11,610 nt of DNA, from NCBI GenBank assembly GCA_013152625.1, contig JAADFY010000251.1:1-11610 (forward strand), read 5' to 3'. A program made the translations under genes and the position numbers. This stretch comes from Alphaproteobacteria bacterium (GTDB taxonomy: Bacteria > Pseudomonadota > Alphaproteobacteria > Rhizobiales > Devosiaceae). Under the pieces are notes generated by a model. The model saw only the letters and a list, made by a program, of their open reading frames with translations, was not told where the DNA came from and made no database searches. Shown here in pieces: positions 5,401 through 11,610 of the stretch (positions are counted from its first letter, which is position 1; the number at the start of each line of letters is the position of its first letter).

Positions 5401-7131
5401 TTGACAAAAACACAAACGGCCCAACCCGGTCTGCTGGCCCGTATGATCCGGGCCGGGGCCGGTGAAATTCCCGCCGATCTGGTGATCAAAAACGTTCGAT
5501 TGCTTGACGTGATCACCGGCACCGTCACCCCCACCGACATCGCCGTGGTCGGTGACCGGATTGTCGGCACCCACGGCCAGTATACAGGCCGCCGGGTTAT
5601 TGACGGAGCGGGGCGATTTGTGGTGCCCGGCTTTATCGACACTCATTTGCACATCGAAAGCTCTCTGGTTACCCCGTATGAGTTTGACCGGTGCGTTCTG
5701 CCCCATGGGGTAACAACAGCGATCTGCGACCCCCATGAAATTGCCAATGTGCTCGGCGGCCCGGGGATCAGCTATTTCCTTGAATGTGCTCAAAGCACAA
5801 TCATGGATATTCGCGTGAATTTGTCGTCCTGCGTCCCCTCGACGAATTTCGAGACCTCCGGCGCTCGCCTTGAAATCGCCGATCTCGAACCGTTCCGGGC
5901 CCACCCCAAGGTCATCGGGCTGGCCGAATTCATGAATTTCCCCGGCGTGCTCGCCACCGATCCATCGGTAATGGCCAAGCTCGAAGCGTTTCAGGGCCAC
6001 CACATTGACGGCCACGCCCCGCTTTTGCGCGGCAAGGCGTTAAACGGCTATCTGGCTGCCGGCATTCGCACCGATCATGAGGCTACCACCGCCGCTGAAG
6101 GGCGCGAGAAACTGGCCAAGGGCATGGCCATCCTGATCCGCGAAGGGTCAGTTTCCAAGGATCTTGATGCCCTGGCGGAATTGCTCGACGAAAACACCTC
6201 TTCGTTCATGGCCCTGTGCACCGATGATCGCAATCCCCTGGATATCGTCGAGGAAGGGCACCTGGATTCAATGATCGAACGCCTGATCGCTTCGGGCTGC
6301 CCGCTTCATCATGTCTACCGGGCCGCCTCGATCTCGGCGGCGCGAATTTTCGGGCTGGCCGACCGGGGGCTGGTAGCGCCGGGCTGGCGGGCCGACATGG
6401 TGTTGCTTGATGATCTTGAGCGGTGCACGGTTTCAAATGTCATATCGGCGGGACGTCTGGTTGACCCGCCCCTGTTTGCCACCCGGCCGGGGGTGGAGCC
6501 GGTGGGCCTGGGGTCGGTTCGCTCCCGCGCCATTGAGGCGGGCGATTTTCACGTCACAGCGATAACGGGGCGCAATAATGTGCCGGTTATGGAGGTTCGG
6601 GCCGGCCTGATTTTGACCTATCGGGCCGAGGCAATTTTAGAATTAACTGAAAACGGAGTAATCGCCGATATTACCCAGGATGTGGTTAAAGTAACCGTGA
6701 TTGAGCGCCACGGCACCAACGGCAACATCGGGCGCGGGTTCGTTAAAGGCTTTGGCCTTCAGCACGGCGCCATTGCCTCATCGGTGGGCCATGACAGCCA
6801 CAATATTACCGTGGTCGGGGTCAATGACGCCGATATGGCTTTGGCGGTAAACCGGCTGGTGGAACTCGGTGGCGGGTTCGCTGTGGCCACCGGCGGCAAG
6901 GTGATTGCCGAAATGGCACTGCCTCTGGCCGGATTGATGAGTATGAAACCTTTTGAGCAGGTGGCGGCCAAACTCGCCGTGTTGCGCGATGCGGCCCGGG
7001 CCCTGGGATGTACCCTGCCCGAACCGTTTTTGCAGGTGGCGTTTCTGGCTCTCCCGGTCATCCCCCACCTTAAAATGACCGACCGCGGCCTGTTTGACGT
7101 GGATGCGTTTGATTTTGTCCACAAGGAATAA
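5401..7131 (+). CDS. ade: Adenine deaminase
   Basis: The enzyme hydrolyses adenine to hypoxanthine and ammonia in the cytoplasm, directing adenine into salvage or oxidation to urate. It belongs to the amidohydrolase superfamily and binds a dinuclear metal centre. From TTG 5401 it has 576 residues, the usual size for bacterial Ade. Visible motifs are PADLVIKNVRLLDV (24-37), the metal ligands in PGFIDTHLHIESS (76-88; H82 and H84), the Ade-typical PHGVTTAICDPHEIANVLG (101-119), and further on IDGHAP, RTDHEATT and CTDDRNP. The frame is open upstream to 4876, but that part overlaps psuK and codes for nothing recognisable, so it is not an N-terminal extension. The gap after psuK is 61 bases, and the next gene starts 4 bases after the stop. 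No defects are visible. Confidence 0.96.
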   Translation: MTKTQTAQPGLLARMIRAGAGEIPADLVIKNVRLLDVITGTVTPTDIAVVGDRIVGTHGQYTGRRVIDGAGRFVVPGFIDTHLHIESSLVTPYEFDRCVLPHGVTTAICDPHEIANVLGGPGISYFLECAQSTIMDIRVNLSSCVPSTNFETSGARLEIADLEPFRAHPKVIGLAEFMNFPGVLATDPSVMAKLEAFQGHHIDGHAPLLRGKALNGYLAAGIRTDHEATTAAEGREKLAKGMAILIREGSVSKDLDALAELLDENTSSFMALCTDDRNPLDIVEEGHLDSMIERLIASGCPLHHVYRAASISAARIFGLADRGLVAPGWRADMVLLDDLERCTVSNVISAGRLVDPPLFATRPGVEPVGLGSVRSRAIEAGDFHVTAITGRNNVPVMEVRAGLILTYRAEAILELTENGVIADITQDVVKVTVIERHGTNGNIGRGFVKGFGLQHGAIASSVGHDSHNITVVGVNDADMALAVNRLVELGGGFAVATGGKVIAEMALPLAGLMSMKPFEQVAAKLAVLRDAARALGCTLPEPFLQVAFLALPVIPHLKMTDRGLFDVDAFDFVHKE

Positions 7132-7135
7132 TTCG

Positions 7136-7681
7136 ATGCCCGACACATTCCTCTATTTCGCGTATGGCTCCAATATGCTCACCCAGCGTTTGAGGGCCCG
7201 CTGCCCCTCCGCCACGTCCCTGGGCATGGCAAAGGCCGCCGGTTGGCAGCTCGCCTTTACACAAAAAGGCGGTGATGCGTCCGCCAAGGCCACGCTGGTT
7301 CCAGCCGACGGGAACACTGCCCATGGCGTCTTGTTTGAAATTGCCGCCACTGAACGTGCCGCCCTCGACCGGGCCGAGGATTGGCCAAACTCATACCGGC
7401 GGGAGGATGAGTTTCCCGTTATCTTCAATGGTGTAGAGCGGGCGGTCACAACCTACATCGGCAAGAGAACGGTAGAAAATGGCGTTCGGCCATTTGGTTG
7501 GTACCGGGCCCTGTGTCTGGCCGGCGCCCACCAGAACCGGTTGCCCCATGAAGTGATCGAGACCCTTGCCGCTCACCATTGTACGATAGACCCCGATCCG
7601 GCCAGCTCCGGACGGACAAAAGCGCTTGCCGCCCTCGAAAATGCCGGCTTTGATGAAACCGGAACAAAAATTCCAGACTGA
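7136..7681 (+). CDS. Gamma-glutamylcyclotransferase-fold protein (AIG2/GGCT-like)
   Basis: This 181-residue cytoplasmic protein has the GGCT fold signature: YFAYGSNM near the N-terminus (YGSN at 10-13, the substrate-binding loop), the candidate catalytic glutamate E81 in ALDRAEDWPNSYRRE, and a C-terminal WYRALCLAGAHQNRLP stretch. Family members convert gamma-glutamyl amines or gamma-glutamyl amino acids to 5-oxoproline, but many bacterial members are uncharacterised. The ATG at 7136 has AAGGA (7123-7127) 8 bases upstream, overlapping the end of ade, so the two are translated together. Its role beside pseudouridine and adenine breakdown is not known. A related fold occurs, as I recall, in the C-terminal domain of allophanate hydrolases, so chemistry on a urea-type or ureido intermediate is conceivable but unproven. 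Fold assignment is firm; function is open. Confidence 0.85.
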   Translation: MPDTFLYFAYGSNMLTQRLRARCPSATSLGMAKAAGWQLAFTQKGGDASAKATLVPADGNTAHGVLFEIAATERAALDRAEDWPNSYRREDEFPVIFNGVERAVTTYIGKRTVENGVRPFGWYRALCLAGAHQNRLPHEVIETLAAHHCTIDPDPASSGRTKALAALENAGFDETGTKIPD

Positions 7682-7699
7682 CGCGCCGGCGACCCTGAA

Positions 7700-9874
7700 C
7701 TACCCAACCGCTTGCGCCGCTTTTGCCTGTTGGCGCATGGCGTGCAGGATCGGCTCGGTATAACCCGAGGGCTGTGCCGCCCCTTCCAGTGCCAGCCGCA
7801 ACGCCGCCTGAAAGGCAATTGAGGTTTCAAAGTTTTCAGCCATGGGTTTGTACGCCGGATCGTTGCGGTTTTGGGTGTCCACAACCCCGGCCATGCGCTC
7901 AAAACAGGCCCGCACCTGTTCTTCGGTCACCACCCCATGGGCCAGCCAGTTGGCGATGTGCTGTGAAGAGATGCGTAGGGTTGCCCGGTCCTCCATCAAC
8001 CCCACGTCATTGATGTCCGGCACCTTAGAACACCCGACCCCGAAATCGATCCATCGCACCACATAGCCAAGGATGCCCTGGGCGTTATTATCCAGTTCCC
8101 GGTTAATTTGCCCTTCGTCAAGCCGGTCCCCATCCAGAACCGGCATGGAAAACAGGGCCTCAAGCGGTGGGCTGGCCTCGTTGTGCCGCCGTCTCTGGGC
8201 CGAAAACACATCTGTTTCGTGATAGTGCATGGCGTGCAGGGTGGCGGCGGTGGGCGAGGGCACCCAGGCACAGTTGGCCCCGGCATCCGGATGGGCGCCC
8301 TTGGCGGCCAGCATCGCATCCATGTCATCGGGCCGGGCCCACATGCCTTTGCCGATCTGCGCTTTTCCCGACAATCCGCACAAAAGCCCGATGAGCACGT
8401 TTCGGTCCTCATAGGCTGAAATCCACGGCGCCGACTTGATTTCGTCCTTGGGCAATACCGGCCCGGCCCCGATCGAGGTGTGTATTTCATCCCCGGTCCG
8501 GTCCAGAAAGCCGGTATTGACGAAAAACACCCGGTGGCGGGCGGCAAAAATACACGCCTTCAGATTGGCCGACGTCCGCCGTTCCTCGTCCATGATCCCG
8601 ATCTTGATCGTGTGCCGGGCCAGCCCCAGCACCTCTTCGATGGCGCCAAACAGATCGCAGGTGAACTGCACTTCATCCGGTCCGTGCATTTTGGGTTTGA
8701 CCACATAGATCGCGCCCACGGTGGAATTTCGCGCCCCCGTTCGATCATGCAGGGCGCAGAGGGCGGTGACGGCGCCATCCAGAATTCCCTCGCCTATGGG
8801 CGCGCCGCCGGCGTCGAGCACCGCGTCGGTGGTCATGAGGTGCCCCACATTGCGCACCAGCAGCAGGGCACGACCTTTAAGGGTCAGCGGGCCGCCCTTT
8901 GGCGCCGTGTAGGCGCGGTCTCCGGCCAGCTTGCGGGAAATGGTTTTGCCGCCCTTTTCAAAGCGGGTTTCAAGCGCGCCGGTCATCAGGCCCAGCCAGT
9001 TGCGATATACCAGCACTTTGTCGGGTCCATCCACCGCCGCCACCGAATCCTCACAGTCCTGAATGGTCGAAATGGCGCTTTCAAGAACCAGATCAGCCAG
9101 ACCCGCCCGATGATCACGGCCCACCCGGTGGTCCCGGTCAATATGCAGTTCCGCGTGCAAATCATGGTGCCGCAGCACGATAATCTGCCCCCCGCCCGCC
9201 AGGCGATAGCCAACGAACGCGCCCGGCTCGGCCAGCTCCACCGGCCCGTTACCGATTTTAATTTTTAATGCAGCACGACCACCCGATGCGTCCACCGAGT
9301 AAGAAACCACGTCCCGGTGGCTGGCCCCGGCCAGCGGGAACGCCTCATCCAAAAACGCCGCCGCCCGGTCAAATACCGCCTTGCCACGGTCGGCATTATA
9401 GCGCGTCCCCGGCGCCAGTTCCCCTGCCTGATTGATGGCATCGGTGCCATAAAGCGCGTCATACAGGCTGCCCCATCGTGCGTTGGCCGCATTAAGCGCA
9501 TAGCGGGCATTGGACACCGGCACCACAAGCTGCGGCCCGCATATGGTGGTTATTTCGGGGTCCATCTCGCCCGGATCAATGCTGAAATTCGCCGGTTCAT
9601 CCACCAGATAGCCAATGTCACGCAAAAACAGCTCGTAGGCTGCCGGGTCGGCGCTCACCGGCCCGTTGGCACGATGCCAGGCATCGATCTGGGTCTGCAA
9701 ATGCTCGCGGGTTGCCAGAAGTTGCCTGTTGGGTTCACCAAACCTTGCCACCAGACCGGCCAGCCCCTCCCAGAACGCCCCTTTGGTGACCGGCAGGCCG
9801 GCCAACGCCTCCTGTTCGATAAAATCGGCAAGGCATTTGGCCACTTTCAGGCCGGCGCGGTCGATCATTTGCAT
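7700..9874 (-). CDS. glcB: Malate synthase G
   Basis: The enzyme condenses glyoxylate with acetyl-CoA to malate in the cytoplasm and needs Mg2+. From the ATG at 9874 it has 724 residues, against 723 for E. coli GlcB. Residues known in the E. coli enzyme are present: the catalytic arginine in RNVGHLMT (R341), Mg ligands in MDEERRTS (about E430) and NTGFLDRTGDE (D458), the catalytic base in MEDRATLRISSQ (D629), and the reactive cysteine in FGVGCSKVP (C615). A GAGGGGAG site about 10 bases upstream supports 9874; ATG 9868 is an alternative and ATG 9913 would add an unconserved arginine-rich leader. It follows guaD by 58 bases on the same strand. GlcB usually serves glycolate use; here its place after puuD and guaD suggests that it consumes glyoxylate released from purine rings. 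Confidence 0.97.
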   Translation of the reverse strand: MQMIDRAGLKVAKCLADFIEQEALAGLPVTKGAFWEGLAGLVARFGEPNRQLLATREHLQTQIDAWHRANGPVSADPAAYELFLRDIGYLVDEPANFSIDPGEMDPEITTICGPQLVVPVSNARYALNAANARWGSLYDALYGTDAINQAGELAPGTRYNADRGKAVFDRAAAFLDEAFPLAGASHRDVVSYSVDASGGRAALKIKIGNGPVELAEPGAFVGYRLAGGGQIIVLRHHDLHAELHIDRDHRVGRDHRAGLADLVLESAISTIQDCEDSVAAVDGPDKVLVYRNWLGLMTGALETRFEKGGKTISRKLAGDRAYTAPKGGPLTLKGRALLLVRNVGHLMTTDAVLDAGGAPIGEGILDGAVTALCALHDRTGARNSTVGAIYVVKPKMHGPDEVQFTCDLFGAIEEVLGLARHTIKIGIMDEERRTSANLKACIFAARHRVFFVNTGFLDRTGDEIHTSIGAGPVLPKDEIKSAPWISAYEDRNVLIGLLCGLSGKAQIGKGMWARPDDMDAMLAAKGAHPDAGANCAWVPSPTAATLHAMHYHETDVFSAQRRRHNEASPPLEALFSMPVLDGDRLDEGQINRELDNNAQGILGYVVRWIDFGVGCSKVPDINDVGLMEDRATLRISSQHIANWLAHGVVTEEQVRACFERMAGVVDTQNRNDPAYKPMAENFETSIAFQAALRLALEGAAQPSGYTEPILHAMRQQAKAAQAVG

Positions 9875-9932
9875 TCTCTGGTCTCTCCCCTCGCGACGCC
9901 GTGCTGGCCTCACGAAAATCTTGATTAAACAG

Positions 9933-11240
9933 CTAGTTTCTCAGGCGTGATTTGGCCGGTTCACCCGCAATATAGGTCTCGGCCACCATTCGGTCATCGC
10001 CAAGTGTTTGCAGCAAAAACAGCTCTTCGGCCAGGGTTTTAACGGTTTCAAGGCGAAGAGCCGAGGCCGGCGTTGCCCCGGCGTTCAAAACGATCAGGTC
10101 CGCATCAAGCCCCGGCCCGATCGAGCCGATCCGGTCATCGAGGGACAGGGCGGCGGCATTGCCCCGGGTTGCCATGTAAAAACTGAGCAGCGGATCGGCC
10201 CCGCCCCCCCGCAACTGGCCCACTTTATAGCCCTCATCCAGTGTGCGCAGCATGGAATAGGAGGTGCCGCCACCAATGTCGGTGGCCACCGCCGTGCGCA
10301 CGCCGGCGCTGTGCAGCCCGGCCATATCCATTAACCCGGAGCCCAAAAACAGGTTTGATGTCGGGCAATGCACCGCCACCGATCCGGCATCGGCAATCAG
10401 CTCGATTTCGCGCTGTTCGAGATGGATACAATGCCCCAGAAGGGTTTTTCGGCCCAACAGCCCATACCGGTCATAAATTCCCGCATAATCGGCGGCATCA
10501 GGATAAAGATCGAGGGCCCGGACGATTTCGGCCCGGTTTTCATCCATATGGGTTTGCACGAAGCATTCGGGAAATTTTTTCGCCAGCGCCCCCGCCGCTT
10601 CCAGTTGGGCCGGGGTTGAGGTTAAGGCAAACCGCGGCGTAATCGCGTAGTGGCACCGGCCCCTGCCGTGCCACTTGTCGATGAGTTCCACCGATTGCTC
10701 ATAACCGCTTGCGGCACTGTCGGTCAGCGCCGCCGGCGCGTTGCGGTCCATCATCACCTTGCCGCCAACCATGCACATGTTGCGCGCTTGAGCCTCGGCA
10801 AAAAACGCATCGACGGATAGAGTGTGAACCGAGCAATAGGCGGCGGCGGTCGTGGTCCCCTGCCGGATCAGCTCGTCAAAAAAGGCGGTGGCGATTTTGG
10901 CGCAGTGTTCGATATCGGCAAATTTTTGCTCCTCAACGAACGTGTAGGTATCGAGCCACTCCAAAAGGTTGGCCGCATAAGAGGCGATCACCTGCATTTG
11001 CACGAAATGCACATGGGGGTCGATAAATCCCGCTGTAATCAGATGGGGTCGGTGATCGGTAACGGGCGTGCCGGCCGGGGTGGCGGCCTGCACCGCGTCA
11101 AAGGTGCCCACGGCCCCAACCTTGCCCCCGGCGATTAAAATACCCCCGTCTTCGAAATAGGCATATGCGCCCCCGTCGGCAGCACTTTCAGGACGCCGGT
11201 TAAAACTCAGGACACGGCCGCGCAGGACCTTTGCCGTCAT
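9933..11240 (-). CDS. guaD: Guanine deaminase
   Basis: GuaD hydrolyses guanine to xanthine and ammonia, the entry of guanine into oxidative purine breakdown. This 435-residue amidohydrolase has the complete zinc site of the family: H76 and H78 in GFIDPHVHF, H231 with catalytic E234 in QTHMDEN, H270 in LLGHCIH, and D321 in ATDIGGG. Other family stretches are LLEWLDTYTF (92-101), GKVMMDRNAP (160-169), YAITPRFALTS (198-208) and CPTSNLFLGSGL (292-303), closely resembling E. coli GuaD. Its ATG overlaps the stop of puuD in an ATGA (11237-11240), and GAGGG (11254-11250) about 9 bases upstream is its ribosome binding site within puuD, so translation is coupled. No missing key residue was seen. Confidence 0.97.
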   Translation of the reverse strand: MTAKVLRGRVLSFNRRPESAADGGAYAYFEDGGILIAGGKVGAVGTFDAVQAATPAGTPVTDHRPHLITAGFIDPHVHFVQMQVIASYAANLLEWLDTYTFVEEQKFADIEHCAKIATAFFDELIRQGTTTAAAYCSVHTLSVDAFFAEAQARNMCMVGGKVMMDRNAPAALTDSAASGYEQSVELIDKWHGRGRCHYAITPRFALTSTPAQLEAAGALAKKFPECFVQTHMDENRAEIVRALDLYPDAADYAGIYDRYGLLGRKTLLGHCIHLEQREIELIADAGSVAVHCPTSNLFLGSGLMDMAGLHSAGVRTAVATDIGGGTSYSMLRTLDEGYKVGQLRGGGADPLLSFYMATRGNAAALSLDDRIGSIGPGLDADLIVLNAGATPASALRLETVKTLAEELFLLQTLGDDRMVAETYIAGEPAKSRLRN

Positions 11241-11610
11241 TTCCCGATACCCTCAAGATACCACTCCGCGAGAACCAGACGATCGGCCTCGCTTAATTCG
11301 GTAACATTGCCCGGCGGCATGGCGTTTGATTTTGCCGCCTGCACGTAGATCTCCCGCGCGTTCAGGGCGATGGCCACATCATTGTCCAGAATCACGTCCT
11401 TGGGTGCCTGGCGAATGCCCGGCCACGCCGGCACGGCGGTGTGACACACGGCGCAACTGACCAGAACTATTTCCCGGGCGGCTCCGAACCGGCTGGCATT
11501 GATGAACGGTGCCGCCGCCGCCACGTCCTGTGCCGCCTGTGCCGGGGCACTCAGCCCGGGAAGTTTTGGCGCCGTGGACAGCCACATGATGAGAATGAAC
11601 ATGACCGAAG
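11237..11610 (-). CDS. puuD: Urate hydroxylase PuuD, C-terminal cytochrome c part (partial)
   Basis: This is the last ~124 residues of a protein whose N-terminal part lies beyond the right edge; the frame is open to position 11610, so the ATG at 11602 is not a start. The visible part begins with the end of a membrane helix, then a linker, then a cytochrome c domain. It contains the heme-binding CAVCH (11455-11441), an APKDVILD stretch, the probable axial methionine in AMPPGN, and a C-terminal ADRLVLAEWYLEGIG helix. This arrangement matches the C-terminal domain of PuuD, an integral-membrane urate oxidase that passes electrons through its own cytochrome c rather than reducing O2 directly. The product would be 5-hydroxyisourate. 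Immediate coupling to guaD by ATGA overlap supports the purine role. A different membrane-anchored cytochrome c with a similar tail is possible but less likely in this context. Confidence 0.87.
   Translation of the reverse strand, partial: SVMFILIMWLSTAPKLPGLSAPAQAAQDVAAAAPFINASRFGAAREIVLVSCAVCHTAVPAWPGIRQAPKDVILDNDVAIALNAREIYVQAAKSNAMPPGNVTELSEADRLVLAEWYLEGIGK

Noticed and set aside
5158..6015. 285-codon minus-strand ORF opposite psuK and ade
   Set aside because: It lies across the junction of two conserved genes on the other strand; the translation is rich in Gly/His/Arg without family features.
8480..9268. 262-codon plus-strand ORF opposite glcB
   Set aside because: It is fully antisense to conserved malate synthase G sequence. 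Long antisense frames are expected in GC-rich genes, and the translation shows no domain.
9317..9928. 203-codon plus-strand ORF opposite the 5' part of glcB
   Set aside because: It is antisense to conserved N-terminal malate synthase sequence and has no recognisable product.
1..11610. tRNA, rRNA, CRISPR array, insertion sequence, phage or defence genes
   Set aside because: No cloverleaf, regularly spaced repeat, transposase motif or terminal inverted repeat was seen; nearly all sequence is assigned to housekeeping or catabolic genes.

Overview
The window looks like a piece of an alphaproteobacterial chromosome. It is GC-rich (roughly 60% by eye), tightly packed, and carries a membrane-type urate oxidase and an FMN-riboswitch-controlled EamA transporter, a combination familiar from Rhizobiales and relatives. 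The lineage call is inference; no rRNA or other marker gene is present.

Layout. Positions 48-1639 (+) hold two adjacent permeases of a polar-amino-acid-type ABC importer; its binding protein and ATPase are not in view. Positions 1735-2124 (+) encode a small secreted DUF2147-type protein. Positions 3047-2145 (-) encode a 10-TM EamA/DMT transporter. Its leader (3048-3340, minus strand) contains a well-conserved FMN riboswitch, and near the start codon a long hairpin that buries the ribosome binding site. Riboswitch plus family identify the transporter as a probable riboflavin importer, RibN. Divergently, 3454-7681 (+) forms a compact four-gene unit: psuG, psuK, adenine deaminase (TTG start with a strong Shine-Dalgarno), and a gamma-glutamylcyclotransferase-fold protein. 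Convergent to that, read on the minus strand from the right edge, are the C-terminal cytochrome c part of urate hydroxylase PuuD (cut by the window), guanine deaminase guaD (ATGA overlap with puuD), and malate synthase G glcB.

How the genes fit together. The theme is salvage and breakdown of nucleobases and nucleosides. PsuK and PsuG convert pseudouridine to uracil and ribose 5-phosphate. Adenine deaminase makes hypoxanthine and GuaD makes xanthine; both feed xanthine oxidation to urate, which PuuD oxidises. Further steps (5-hydroxyisourate, allantoin, ureidoglycolate) end in glyoxylate, which GlcB condenses with acetyl-CoA to malate. Xanthine dehydrogenase and the allantoin enzymes are not in view and are predicted to lie beyond the right edge. 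The ABC importer may supply a related substrate, but its specificity cannot be read here.

No tRNA, rRNA, CRISPR array, insertion sequence or phage gene was seen. The most noteworthy non-coding element is the FMN riboswitch and its proposed translational expression platform. The least explained gene is the cyclotransferase-fold protein at the end of the psuG-psuK-ade unit.
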